Origin: Ruegeria sp. ANG-S4 | GTDB lineage: Bacteria; Pseudomonadota; Alphaproteobacteria; Rhodobacterales; Rhodobacteraceae | Direction: 5' to 3' | Assembly: GCF_000814005.1 (NCBI RefSeq) | Contig: NZ_JWLK01000001.1 | Coordinates: 806,001 to 870,000 of the forward strand | Length of the DNA: 64,000 bases | Shown: one piece after another, positions 50,588 to 59,515 of the stretch | Layout: each line of letters starts with the position of its first letter | Numbering within the stretch: the first letter of the stretch is position 1 | Notes under the pieces: model-generated | Seen by the model: only the letters and a program-made list of their open reading frames with translations | What the model was told of the DNA's origin: nothing | Databases searched by the model: none | Translations under genes and position numbers: made by a program

Positions 50588-51451
50588 TTATCGGTTGCGG
50601 AACCAGATCAGGAACGGGATGGCCACGACATACATCATGATCCCATAAACGGCCGAAGGCAGGGCAAGCGGGCTAAAGCCGCTTTCCGTCCCGGTGATCA
50701 ACGCAGCCAACGTGATGCCCATCGTTCCGTTTTGAATGCCTGTTTCGATCGAAATCGTCTTGCTCTCGGTCCAGGAAAGTTTTGCGGCACGCGCCAGTCC
50801 AAGGCCAATCAACAGCAAGGCCACGTTCAATGTGATCAGCCCAGCACCCATGATGCCAAGGTTGTCGACGAAAATGCTCCAGTTTCCGGCCAATGCGGCA
50901 ATGACGATCAGAACAAAAAGGACAGTCGCAAGCCGCGAGAGTGGAACATCAATCCGGTTTGCAAACCCCGTTGCAAAGCTGCGAATTGTCACGCCAATCG
51001 CCACAGGCAGCGTTGTGATCAGGAACATGGCGATAGCCAGGCCGCTGATTGATACCTCGGGGGCGTTCTCGCCCATGAAATGGGCCACCGACCACGCGGC
51101 AAGGATCGGCACGGTCAACACCGAAAGCAGGCTGATGACCGCGGTCAGGCTCACCGACAAGGCGACATCGCCTTTCGCCAGTTTTGACAAAATGTTGCTG
51201 GTAACACCGCCGGGACAAAAGCTGAGCAGCATGAAGCCGACGGCAATTTCCGGCGGAAGACCGAACAATTTGACCGTCGCGAAGGCGGCCACAGGAAGCA
51301 GAACAACCTGACACAGCGCGCCAATCGCGAATGGGTATTTTCGCCCCAGAACGCGACGAAAATCAGCGACCTCCAGTCCGACACCCAAAGACAACATGAT
51401 TATGGCCAACGACAATGGCAGGCCGACATTGATAAGCAGATCCAAGAACAA
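50588..51451 (-). CDS. Bile acid:sodium symporter family permease
   Basis: A 287-residue integral membrane protein, about nine to ten spans, of the BASS/ACR3-like family. Motifs S-F-C-P-G-G-V-T-S-N-I in the first part and E-T-G-I-Q-N-G-T in the second match the discontinuous-helix regions. Both TTG 51451 and TTG 51445 are possible starts; the latter has better spacing to GGAGGAG. The substrate could be a steroid, bile salt, keto acid or pantoate. The adjacent flavoprotein suggests uptake and oxidation of one compound. Confidence 0.82.
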   Translation of the reverse strand: MFLDLLINVGLPLSLAIIMLSLGVGLEVADFRRVLGRKYPFAIGALCQVVLLPVAAFATVKLFGLPPEIAVGFMLLSFCPGGVTSNILSKLAKGDVALSVSLTAVISLLSVLTVPILAAWSVAHFMGENAPEVSISGLAIAMFLITTLPVAIGVTIRSFATGFANRIDVPLSRLATVLFVLIVIAALAGNWSIFVDNLGIMGAGLITLNVALLLIGLGLARAAKLSWTESKTISIETGIQNGTMGITLAALITGTESGFSPLALPSAVYGIMMYVVAIPFLIWFRNR

Positions 51452-51517
51452 CTCCTCCCCAAGCCGTCCTGTCCAGCCTAAGCGAGGGGCGGAGGGGCAG
51501 GCAACCGCTCCGTTAGG

Positions 51518-52252
51518 TCACGCGTAACGTTCGACGAAGCGCCGCAGGATTTCGCCGGGTTGGGTCACGTCCGCAGCGTGGCAAACATCTATCAGTGATT
51601 GCGCATCTTCAGGCGGGAAATAGCCATGTTCTTTGTAGATATAGATCCGCTGTTCAAAATCCTTGGCGTCGGCCTCGGGGTGGAACTGCGTGGCATAGAC
51701 GTTTTCGCCCCAGCGGATCATCTGAATGGGGCAGGCATCGGACGCTACCAGATGCACGCACCCTTGGGGCAGGGCTTGAACGGCCTCTTTATGGCCGACG
51801 AACGCATCAAATTTCGGTTGCAGGTCGCGGGTCAGCGGATCTTGTCGGCCATCCTCGGTCAGACGGCACGCGGACGGCCCAACGGGCTCGCTGAATTGCC
51901 TTTTGCTGACGTCGCCGCCCAGATGCGCAGCCAGTATACCCAGCCCATAGCAACATCCCATGAACGGGTGATCCTGCCCAGTGATCTGAGGCATCAGCCC
52001 CATGATCGTGTTCTCGATCTTGGCGTCCAGGGGGGATTTGGCTGCCGGATCATCGCTGACGCATCCGGGGCCGCCGCCGACAATGACACCGGCGTAATCG
52101 GTCACATCCAAGCCCACAGGCAGGTTTTCGCAATCCAGCCGGATTCGATGCGTTTGATCGGGCGACAGTCCGCTCCGGTTGAGGATCGAGGCGAATTCGG
52201 CGTCGGACGCATCGGTCTCGGGACGCAGCTGCAGGATAAGAAAGCGTTTCAT
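51518..52252 (-). CDS. Class I glutamine amidotransferase-like protein
   Basis: A 244-residue GATase1 protein. The nucleophile is in M-G-C-C-Y-G-L-G and the His-Glu pair in T-Q-F-H-P-E-A, so the Cys-His-Glu triad is complete. It is the free-standing type related to GMP synthase glutaminase subunits and gamma-glutamyl hydrolases such as PuuD, but no partner synthetase is adjacent. It follows an SLC13 permease gene by 16 bases. Confidence 0.85.
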   Translation of the reverse strand: MKRFLILQLRPETDASDAEFASILNRSGLSPDQTHRIRLDCENLPVGLDVTDYAGVIVGGGPGCVSDDPAAKSPLDAKIENTIMGLMPQITGQDHPFMGCCYGLGILAAHLGGDVSKRQFSEPVGPSACRLTEDGRQDPLTRDLQPKFDAFVGHKEAVQALPQGCVHLVASDACPIQMIRWGENVYATQFHPEADAKDFEQRIYIYKEHGYFPPEDAQSLIDVCHAADVTQPGEILRRFVERYA

Positions 52253-52268
52253 AGGCGGCTCTTACCCG

Positions 52269-54041
52269 TCAAAGCGGCCAAAATACAAGAATGGCGGGGA
52301 TGGAAACCGCAATGATCAGAACTTCAAGCGGTAGACCCATGCGCCAGTAGTCGCCAAACCTGTAGCCACCGGGACCCAGAACCAACGTATTGTTCTTATG
52401 CCCAATCGGGGTCAGGAAAGCCGCAGATGCCGCAACCGCGACTGTCATCAGGAACGGATCGGGCGAAACCTCAAGCGTGCGCGCCATCTGGATACCCACG
52501 GGGGCTGCGACTATTGCTGTTGCGGTGTTGTTCAGCACGTCTGACAGGGTCATGGTGACCACCATCAACACCGTGAGTATGGCCCAGGCCGGTAAACCGT
52601 TCGTCAGCTGAATCAATGCGTTCGCGATCAATTCTGTTCCGCCCGACGTTTCCAGCGCACTGCCCAAAGGGATCATTGACCCCAAAAGCACAACCACGGG
52701 CCATTCGATATGATTGTAGATGTCAGCGATAGGCATGATCTTGGTCAGAACATACGCAATCACCACCAACCCCAGCGCCACGGGAAGATAGATAAGACCA
52801 ACGCTGGCCGCCAGAACGGCGGCGGCGAACAATCCGATGGCGAGCCAAGCCTTGTCATTTGCGGTGACGCTCAAACCGCGTTCCGCCAACGGCAAGCAGC
52901 CGAGCCATTCGGTCACATCCGCTCCGCGATCACGCGGGCAGAGCAACAACAGAATGTCACCCGGCTGCACGTCTGTTTTGCGGACCTGACTTGTGATCCG
53001 TCGACCCTGCCGCGAAATTCCCATCAGAACGGTGCTCTGCCGCCAGGCCAAACCAAGGGCCTGCGCGGTGCGCCCGTTGATGCGGGCGCTTTCGGGAACA
53101 ACGACTTCAATCACCTCAAGCCCGTCGCCCTCTGCCGTAAGCAGTTCCTGTCTGCGCGAGTCCGAGAAATCCAGATTGAGCGCCGCGCGGAATTCATCCA
53201 ATGCTTCGGGCTTGGCTTCCAGAACCAGTGCGTCGCCTTCGCGCAGGATCGCGTTTGCAGCCCGTCCGTATCGACGTTTCCCGTCGCGGATCATGCCGAT
53301 AATGGCCACGTCGGACTTTTCCGCCGTGTCGTAGAGTTCCGCAACGCGCTTGCCGATATGGGCAGACCCGGCCGGTATCGTCAGTTCGGCAATGTAATCC
53401 GCCAGAACTTCCGAGGTTTCTTTTTCCGCGCCTCGGTCAGGCAGTAATCGCCAGCCGATCAGGGCGACAAAGGTCAGACCGGCAATCGCGGCAAGCCCGC
53501 CAACCGGGGCAAAATCGAACATGCGGAATGGCTCACCCAGTGTTTCCGCCCGGATGGATGCGATGATGATGTTTGGCGGGGTACCAATCAACGTCGCCAT
53601 GCCGCCCAGGATCGTGGCGAAACTCAGCGGCATGAGGCTGAGGCCCACCGAACGACCTGCCTTGCGCGCGGTTTGGATGTCCACCGGCATCAAAAGGGCC
53701 AGCGCCGCGACGTTGTTCATGAAGGCTGACAGCACCGCTCCGATCCCGCCCATCAGCGCGATGTGAGCGCCCAGACCGCGGGATGCATCGACCAGGGTGC
53801 GCGTGATCAAAAACACCGCGCCGGATCGGACAAGTCCGGCCGAGACGACCAGAACCAGTGCCACAATGATTGTTGCGGGGTGGCCAAATCCGGAAAACGC
53901 ATTGTCGACCGATACCACCCCCAGGACCACGCCAATCATCAATGCGGCAAAGGCAACCAGATCGTACCGAAAGCGCCCCCATAGCAGCATTCCGAATACA
54001 CTGATGAAAAGGGCAAAAAGAATAATCTGATCCGTCGTCAT
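52269..54041 (-). CDS. SLC13/DASS permease with RCK_C domains
   Basis: A 590-residue relative of the permease at 46277. Membrane spans flank a central soluble region with R-V-A-E-L-Y-D and L-R-E-G-D-A-L-V-L-E-A-K (RCK_C-type). Motif G-T-P-P-N-I-I-I and N-N-T-A-T-A-I-V-A fit DASS substrate motifs. Sodium-linked anion transport is expected; ligand unknown. Starts 110 bases from the yebC gene on the other strand, with a glutamine amidotransferase gene behind it. Confidence 0.85.
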   Translation of the reverse strand: MTTDQIILFALFISVFGMLLWGRFRYDLVAFAALMIGVVLGVVSVDNAFSGFGHPATIIVALVLVVSAGLVRSGAVFLITRTLVDASRGLGAHIALMGGIGAVLSAFMNNVAALALLMPVDIQTARKAGRSVGLSLMPLSFATILGGMATLIGTPPNIIIASIRAETLGEPFRMFDFAPVGGLAAIAGLTFVALIGWRLLPDRGAEKETSEVLADYIAELTIPAGSAHIGKRVAELYDTAEKSDVAIIGMIRDGKRRYGRAANAILREGDALVLEAKPEALDEFRAALNLDFSDSRRQELLTAEGDGLEVIEVVVPESARINGRTAQALGLAWRQSTVLMGISRQGRRITSQVRKTDVQPGDILLLLCPRDRGADVTEWLGCLPLAERGLSVTANDKAWLAIGLFAAAVLAASVGLIYLPVALGLVVIAYVLTKIMPIADIYNHIEWPVVVLLGSMIPLGSALETSGGTELIANALIQLTNGLPAWAILTVLMVVTMTLSDVLNNTATAIVAAPVGIQMARTLEVSPDPFLMTVAVAASAAFLTPIGHKNNTLVLGPGGYRFGDYWRMGLPLEVLIIAVSIPAILVFWPL

Positions 54042-54084
54042 ACCGCCACCATAACTGCGGAAACGATCCGAACAAGCCGGTGTC

Positions 54085-54114
54085 TTGATCCTGCCCCTTG
54101 CAAACGTCTATATG
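54085..54114 (+). promoter_or_regulatory. Possible promoter of yebC
   Basis: TTGATC (54085-54090), 18-base spacer, TATATG (54109-54114). Plausible sigma70-type promoter. Confidence 0.4.
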
Positions 54115-54151
54115 AGCGCCAATTACGCAACCACGATGACGAGGACGCAAC

Positions 54152-54892
54152 ATGGCAGGCCACTCAAAATGGGCCAATATCCAGCACCGTAAGGGGCGTC
54201 AGGACGCCGCGCGGTCCAAGCTGTTTTCCAAACTTTCAAAAGAGATCACCGTTGCCGCCAAGATGGGTGACCCTGATCCGGATAAAAACCCGCGTCTGCG
54301 TCTGGCGGTGAAAGAGGCCAAGTCGAACTCGGTGCCCAAGGACGTGATTGACCGCGCCATCAAGAAATCTGTAGCGGGCGAAGGCGAAGAATACGAGGAA
54401 ATCCGGTACGAAGGCTACGGTCCCAATGGTGTTGCGGTGATTGTCGAGACCATGACCGACAACAGAAACCGAACCGCATCGACGGTGCGTTCGACCTTCT
54501 CAAAAAATGGCGGCAACCTGGGCGAGACCGGCTCGGTCGGGTTCATGTTCGACCGAAAGGGTGAGGTCGTGTATCCCTCCGAAGCAGGCGATGCGGATAC
54601 AATCTTCGAGGCGGCGATCGAAGCGGGCGCCGAAGATGTCGAAAGCTCTGATGACGGCCACATTATCTGGTGCGCGGATACCGATCTGAACGAAGTGTCC
54701 AACGCTTTGGAAGGCGCATTGGGCGAGTCTGAATCGACCAAGCTGGTCTGGAAACCGACCACAACGACCGAGCTGGGTCTTGAGGACATGCAAAAGCTGA
54801 TGAAGCTGGTCGATGCGCTTGAAGATGACGACGACGTTCAACGCGTGACAACCAACTTCGAGGCAACCGACGAGGTGATGGCCCAGCTTTAA
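54152..54892 (+). CDS. yebC: YebC/PmpR-family regulator
   Basis: A 246-residue protein of the standard YebC length starting [15 protein letters not shown], with the typical [25 protein letters not shown] and G-G-N-L-G-E motifs. YebC proteins act as transcription factors and help ribosomes past proline-rich stalls. GAGG upstream of ATG 54152. A weak terminator follows. Confidence 0.95.
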   Translation: MAGHSKWANIQHRKGRQDAARSKLFSKLSKEITVAAKMGDPDPDKNPRLRLAVKEAKSNSVPKDVIDRAIKKSVAGEGEEYEEIRYEGYGPNGVAVIVETMTDNRNRTASTVRSTFSKNGGNLGETGSVGFMFDRKGEVVYPSEAGDADTIFEAAIEAGAEDVESSDDGHIIWCADTDLNEVSNALEGALGESESTKLVWKPTTTTELGLEDMQKLMKLVDALEDDDDVQRVTTNFEATDEVMAQL

Positions 54893-54917
54893 GCCGTGCC
54901 AACCTGTGACATTGAAA

Positions 54918-54941
54918 ACCCCGGTAATGCACCGGGGTATT
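54918..54941 (+). terminator. Possible terminator after yebC
   Basis: ACCCCGGT (54918-54925) and ACCGGGGT (54931-54938) pair perfectly with a five-base loop, followed by ATTTCG. The T run is short. Confidence 0.6.
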
Positions 54942-55052
54942 TCGTGTGATCAATGGGTTCTTGGCCGCCGGAGCGAATGTGGATACATTTCATTCGACGC
55001 GTTGGTTCGGTCGAATGGTCGATAGACGTGCGACCACGGCACAGGCAGGCTC

Positions 55053-56321
55053 ATGACGGACAAATCCCCTGATCCGGCAAAACGGAATGTTCCGGTTCTC
55101 GCCGGGCAAAGCATCCTGTCCCAGATCGCATGGACCTTGGGCAGCCCGTCGGTGGTTTTGCCTTTTCTGGCGGTTTCGCTGGAAATGCCTATGTTTCTGG
55201 CTGGCGCTTTGGTCTCCGTCCGCATGACCGGCAGTATGATCGCCGACGTCTTTCTGGCGCAGAATATCGCGTCGCGGGAGCGGAAGAAGCGTGCAATCGC
55301 GCTGACCGAGATTGCCATCGGTGCCTGTCTTGTTATGGCCGTGGCCGTGGCGGCAACAGGCGTCGTTCCGGTCATCGCTGTGGCCTTCGTCTCGGCGTTT
55401 CTTTTGATCGGGCTGATCGAGGAAATTCAATCCCTCATGTTTACCGATTTACTTGGGGACCACGTGAAGTCCAGACACCGAATGGTGATGCACTACCTGC
55501 AGCTTGGCGCGGGCGGTTTGGGCGCGATTGGTTTGGCATTGCTGATCCATCAGATCATGAAGGACAACCCACCGTTTTCACGGCATTCTGCCGTCATCGC
55601 TGCCTCGGTTGCGTTTTTCGTGCTGTCCGGCCTTTCCATCCTTGCCATGTCTGAAGCCGCGAAGAAAACGCCAGAAACCCAACATCCAAGGAAAAAGCGC
55701 AAGCTGTCCGAGAATTTCACCAACATTTTGAACATGTTCGATCAACCTTGGTTTCGTCGCTACATGGTCATGCGCATGCCGTTGGTGGTTGTGTCATTGT
55801 CGGTCCCGTTCTTCGCATTGATCGCGGCTGAGGCGCATCACAGTTCGGCCAAAGGGCTTACCGCAATGATCATATCGTCGGCATCGGGGTATCTGGTGTC
55901 CGCCCCGTTGTGGCAGGCGGTCAATATGAAATCGCATCGTGCCGTCATGGTAACGGGCACTTTGCTGGTGGCTGCGACCGGGTTTGCGCTGGTGGTTGTT
56001 CATTATTTGGATGCCGATCACGACGTGCACCTGCATGCGATCGCGCTGTTTGTTGTTACCGTCGCAGTGACTGGCGTCAGCAGTGCTCGCAAGCTCTATT
56101 TCCTGGATGTCGCCCCCAAGGATCAACGTGTGCAAGGGGCCGCAGCGATCAAAAGCCTGTGCCGAATAACCGCCGTCGTTCTGTCATCAATTCTGGCGAC
56201 CGTGGCGCATATGCACGAGGTCTCGCTGGCCATCCTGTTCATTTGTCTGGTCAGCATTTTCGCTGCAATCACCTGTTATCGCGTCGTGGTTCCGAAACGG
56301 GATGAGGCGCAGGCGACCTGA
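55053..56321 (+). CDS. MFS-like membrane transporter
   Basis: A 422-residue membrane protein, about twelve spans. The N-terminal half has M-T-G-S-M-I-A-D-V-F and S-R-E-R-K-K-R between spans 2 and 3, reminiscent of the MFS cytoplasmic loop; the middle loop is basic. Substrate unknown; no enzyme partner is adjacent. It converges with an ArgP-type LysR gene. Confidence 0.75.
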   Translation: MTDKSPDPAKRNVPVLAGQSILSQIAWTLGSPSVVLPFLAVSLEMPMFLAGALVSVRMTGSMIADVFLAQNIASRERKKRAIALTEIAIGACLVMAVAVAATGVVPVIAVAFVSAFLLIGLIEEIQSLMFTDLLGDHVKSRHRMVMHYLQLGAGGLGAIGLALLIHQIMKDNPPFSRHSAVIAASVAFFVLSGLSILAMSEAAKKTPETQHPRKKRKLSENFTNILNMFDQPWFRRYMVMRMPLVVVSLSVPFFALIAAEAHHSSAKGLTAMIISSASGYLVSAPLWQAVNMKSHRAVMVTGTLLVAATGFALVVVHYLDADHDVHLHAIALFVVTVAVTGVSSARKLYFLDVAPKDQRVQGAAAIKSLCRITAVVLSSILATVAHMHEVSLAILFICLVSIFAAITCYRVVVPKRDEAQAT

Positions 56322-56329
56322 GCCGTGGG

Positions 56330-57217
56330 TCAATCCGGGGCCAACATGACCTCTGCGGCCGCGCGCCGAACGGAACGGGTCAGGGGGGCAAGGGCCGGGG
56401 CCAGAATGCGCCCGACCTGCCAGGTTAGCGGAACGTCTAGCGGCGCATCCGGGATCACCTCTTGCAGGTTGCCACCCTCGATCCACGGGCGCGCCAGCGG
56501 TTCCGGGTTCATGCCCCATCCAAGGCCTGAGGCTGCGGCCTCGAGAAACCCTTGCGTGGACGGCAAAAAATGCGTCGGTGGCGACAGACGTGCGCCCGCT
56601 CGTTCCTTAATCCAGACCGTCTGCAAGTTGTCCTTTTGGTTGAACGTCAGACAGGGCGCGCGGGAAAGGGCCTCTTTGGTTGCCCCATGGGCGAACCACT
56701 TGGCAACAAATTCGGGGCTGGCCGTTGCCAGATAGCGCAGGTTGCCCAAAGCAAACGCGTCGCAACCCGTGATGGTTTGCCCGCCGACGGTTACTGCTGC
56801 ACTGACCTCGCCGCGTCGCAGCCATTCCGCCGAATGGTCCTGATCGTCGATCACCAAATCGAACAGCATGCCGTCCACGTGCTTCATCGCGTTGATGAAC
56901 CAGATCGCCAAAGCATCGGCCGGAACGGCGATCCGGGCCCGAGCCGGGCCCGTTTCGTCCCGGTGGGTCAGTTCGCGCTCAAGCTGCGCTTCAAGCAGCC
57001 CAATGTCATCGGCGTGACGCGAAATCCGCATTCCAACCTCGGTGCCGACACAGGGCGATCCGCGATGGATCAGGGTGGCTCCGACCCGGTCCTCCAATGC
57101 CTTGATCCGCTGAGAAATGGCTGATGGTGTCACCGCCAGTTCCGCGGCGGCAGCCTCAAAACTGCCAAGGCGCAGAATAGCAGACAAGGCAGACAGGTGT
57201 TGGGGGTCGAGCCACAT
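56330..57217 (-). CDS. ArgP/IciA-type LysR regulator
   Basis: A 295-residue LysR regulator. It starts M-W-L-D-P-Q-H-L-S-A-L-S-A-I, and the HTH F-E-A-A-A-A-E-L-A-V-T-P-S-A-I-S-Q-R-I is the ArgP form. ArgP activates an arginine/lysine exporter gene (argO/lysE) in response to basic amino acids. Here the divergent gene 84 bases away is exactly a LysE-family exporter, which supports the call. Confidence 0.92.
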   Translation of the reverse strand: MWLDPQHLSALSAILRLGSFEAAAAELAVTPSAISQRIKALEDRVGATLIHRGSPCVGTEVGMRISRHADDIGLLEAQLERELTHRDETGPARARIAVPADALAIWFINAMKHVDGMLFDLVIDDQDHSAEWLRRGEVSAAVTVGGQTITGCDAFALGNLRYLATASPEFVAKWFAHGATKEALSRAPCLTFNQKDNLQTVWIKERAGARLSPPTHFLPSTQGFLEAAASGLGWGMNPEPLARPWIEGGNLQEVIPDAPLDVPLTWQVGRILAPALAPLTRSVRRAAAEVMLAPD

Positions 57218-57235
57218 TAGAAGAACTTATCCATG

Positions 57236-57250
57236 ATTACTTTCTTTAAT
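57236..57250. promoter_or_regulatory. Candidate LysR box in the ArgP-LysE divergent region
   Basis: ATTA-CTTTCTT-TAAT, with T-N11-A geometry, lies 51 bases upstream of the lysE start. The dyad is short and AT-rich, so it is weak evidence. Confidence 0.35.
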
Positions 57251-57301
57251 TTGATAGATGCGCACGCGCCCGTTAGTCAACGCCGACGTACAGGAGGTTT
57301 C

Positions 57302-57901
57302 ATGACGACATCTTTGATTGCCGGTTTCGCCCTCGGGTTCAGCCTTATCCTGGCCATCGGCGCACAGAACGCCTTTGTCTTGCGGCAGGGTCTGCGGCGA
57401 GAGCATGTCTTTGTCCTGTGCCTGACATGCGCTGTCTCGGACGCCATTCTGATCGCCGCCGGGGTCGCGGGCTTTGGAACGCTGGCGCAAGCCGCGCCTT
57501 GGTTTGAAACGGTCATGCGATATGGCGGCGCCGTATTCCTGATCTGGTACGGGTTGCGCAGTTTCTGGTCGGCTTGGCAAGGGGGGTCGGTCATGGAGGT
57601 CGGCGAGGGCCAACGATCGAGCCTGCGCGCCGTATTGCTGACGGTTCTGGCGTTCACATGGCTCAACCCGCATGTCTATCTGGATACGGTAGTTCTGATC
57701 GGGTCAATTTCAGCGCAGTACGAAAACCAGTTGGGTTTTGCCATCGGAGCGATGATTTCCAGCTTTGTCTTTTTCTTTTCGCTGGGCTACGGCGCGGGCG
57801 TGTTGTCTCCAGTCTTTGCGCGCGCACGCGCGTGGCAGGTTCTGGATATCCTGATTGGCGTCGTCATGCTGGGTATCGCCGCGAAACTTGTTACCATGTG
57901 A
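57302..57901 (+). CDS. LysE/ArgO-family basic amino acid exporter
   Basis: A 199-residue inner-membrane exporter with about six spans. The LysE signature G-A-Q-N-A-F-V-L-R-Q-G-L near residue 25 and L-N-P-H-V-Y-L-D near 120 are both present. The start ATG 57302 has AGGAGG close upstream. It is divergent from the ArgP-type regulator, which should induce it when lysine or arginine accumulates. Confidence 0.95.
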   Translation: MTTSLIAGFALGFSLILAIGAQNAFVLRQGLRREHVFVLCLTCAVSDAILIAAGVAGFGTLAQAAPWFETVMRYGGAVFLIWYGLRSFWSAWQGGSVMEVGEGQRSSLRAVLLTVLAFTWLNPHVYLDTVVLIGSISAQYENQLGFAIGAMISSFVFFFSLGYGAGVLSPVFARARAWQVLDILIGVVMLGIAAKLVTM

Positions 57902-57940
57902 AGGGTTGTCGATCACCGAGATTAGGTGTTCAACACACCC

Positions 57941-58861
57941 ATGAGTTTGCCAGATGACCAATCGCGCCCGCTTGCGGGAATGTTCTGGATGTTTGCCGCG
58001 GGTCTTTCGTTTGTCGCGATGACCGCGCTGGTCAAGTCACTCGGAACCACGATGAACCCGATTCAGGCGGCGTTTTTGCGGTATGCGCTTGGACTGGTTT
58101 TCTTGCTGCCCGCGATACCCGCAATTCTGAACACCCGGATGACCCGCCGCAACGTGACCTTGTTCGGAGTGCGTGGAGTCATACATGCGGCGGCGGTGAT
58201 GCTGTGGTTCTTTGCCATGACCCGCATTCCCTTGGCCGAAGTGACCGCGATGAATTACATGACGCCCGTCTATGTGACCTTGGGTGCCGCCTTGTTTTTG
58301 GGTGAAAAACTGGCCATTCGCAGGATTGCCGCAATCGGAGTTGCGCTGGTGGGGGTTCTCATCATCCTGCGACCGGGTTTCAGAGAGGTCTCGCCCGGCC
58401 ACATCGCCATGCTTGGCACGTCGCTGACACTGGGTGGGTCCTATCTTCTGGCCAAGGTGATGGTGCGTGATATACGTCCGTCCGTCGTGGTCGCGCATCT
58501 TTCGATCTGGGTGACGGTTGCCCTGATACCTTTCGCCATAGCGGTGTGGCAGCCGCCAAGCCTGCGCGATATTGGAATTTTGTTTCTAATCGCCAGTTTT
58601 GCCACCGCTGGGCATTACTTCATGACCTTGGCGTTACAGGCAGCGCCGGTCGCAGTAACGCAGCCGGTGACCTTCCTTCAATTGATCTGGGCTACGCTGC
58701 TTGGCGCACTGGTCTTTCACGAACGGGTTGACATGTGGGTCGTATCCGGAGGTACGCTCATCCTTGCCGCAGTCAGCTTTATTGCCTGGCGCGAGGCAGT
58801 CCTGAAACGAACGGGAAATGTCCCGCCGCCGGGTTCGGAATCTCCGCCATCGCGTCCTTGA
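57941..58861 (+). CDS. EamA/DMT-family exporter
   Basis: A 306-residue membrane protein with about ten spans and two EamA repeats (about 15-140 and 150-285). It has F-L-R-Y-A-L-G and N-Y-M-T-P-V-Y-V-T-L-G in the first repeat and V-A-V-T-Q-P-V-T-F-L-Q in the second. Start ATG 57941 is used; a GTG at 57926 is possible. Exports small metabolites; substrate not readable. Forty bases after lysE. Confidence 0.85.
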   Translation: MSLPDDQSRPLAGMFWMFAAGLSFVAMTALVKSLGTTMNPIQAAFLRYALGLVFLLPAIPAILNTRMTRRNVTLFGVRGVIHAAAVMLWFFAMTRIPLAEVTAMNYMTPVYVTLGAALFLGEKLAIRRIAAIGVALVGVLIILRPGFREVSPGHIAMLGTSLTLGGSYLLAKVMVRDIRPSVVVAHLSIWVTVALIPFAIAVWQPPSLRDIGILFLIASFATAGHYFMTLALQAAPVAVTQPVTFLQLIWATLLGALVFHERVDMWVVSGGTLILAAVSFIAWREAVLKRTGNVPPPGSESPPSRP

Positions 58862-58868
58862 AAGGTTG

Positions 58869-58888
58869 TTGATTGACGAGTCAATAAA
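58869..58888. promoter_or_regulatory. BetI-type operator and betICA promoter
   Basis: TTGATTGAC-GA-GTCAATAAA is a near-perfect inverted repeat (TTnATTGAC / GTCAATnAA) and overlaps the -35 TTGACG (58873-58878). This is the location and form expected for BetI, the choline-responsive repressor encoded immediately downstream. Confidence 0.7.
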
Positions 58889-58933
58889 AACCTCTTAGCT
58901 TTTCAACGCAATGGGTAAGGCAGAGGTGCTGGG

Positions 58934-59515
58934 ATGCCGAAACTTGGAATGGAGCCGATCCGGCGGGACGCGATTGTAAAAGCGACAATTGCCGAGCTTG
59001 GCGTCAAGAAATCCCTTGATGTCACAGTCAGCCAGATCGCAAAGCGTGCAGGAATGTCCAGCGCGTTGGCGCATCATTATTTCGGTGGGAAGGATCAGAT
59101 TTTTCTGGCCGCCATGCGCCAGATTCTGACTGATTTCGGTGCCGAGGCACGTCAGCAGCTAAGGTCTGCGGGGCCGAACGAACGCCCAAGCGCGATCATT
59201 CGCGCCTGTTTTGCGCCCTCTTGTTTTACGCCGGACGTCATCGCAGCGTGGATGACTTTCTACGTTCTGGCCCAGACAAACGATGATGCGCTGCGCTTGT
59301 GGAGAATTTATCAGGCACGCATCCGGTCCAATCTGGTCGATGCCCTGCGTCCGCTGATCAGTGATCCGGTCGAGGCCGCCGAAGATATGATCGCCCTGAT
59401 CGACGGGCTGTACATCCGCGCGGCGCTCAACGCGCCGCAAGAGCCGAAACTGGCTGAAAACCATGCGTTGCGCGTTCTCGCAACGTTTCTAAAGGTGAAT
59501 AATGACAAAACCTAA
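58934..59515 (+). CDS. betI: Choline-responsive TetR repressor BetI
   Basis: A 193-residue TetR-family repressor. The HTH has T-V-S-Q-I-A-K-R-A-G-M-S-S-A-L-A-H-H-Y-F-G-G-K, the BetI form; R-R-D-A-I-V-K-A-T precedes it. It represses the choline-to-betaine genes when choline is absent and binds the repeat just upstream. Overlaps betC by 14 bases, showing coupling. Confidence 0.95.
   Translation: MPKLGMEPIRRDAIVKATIAELGVKKSLDVTVSQIAKRAGMSSALAHHYFGGKDQIFLAAMRQILTDFGAEARQQLRSAGPNERPSAIIRACFAPSCFTPDVIAAWMTFYVLAQTNDDALRLWRIYQARIRSNLVDALRPLISDPVEAAEDMIALIDGLYIRAALNAPQEPKLAENHALRVLATFLKVNNDKT

Noticed and set aside
49624..50640. 338-codon plus-strand frame opposite the FAD dehydrogenase
   Set aside because: Antisense to a clear flavoprotein; no motif, and it runs past the gene start into the permease region only by chance.
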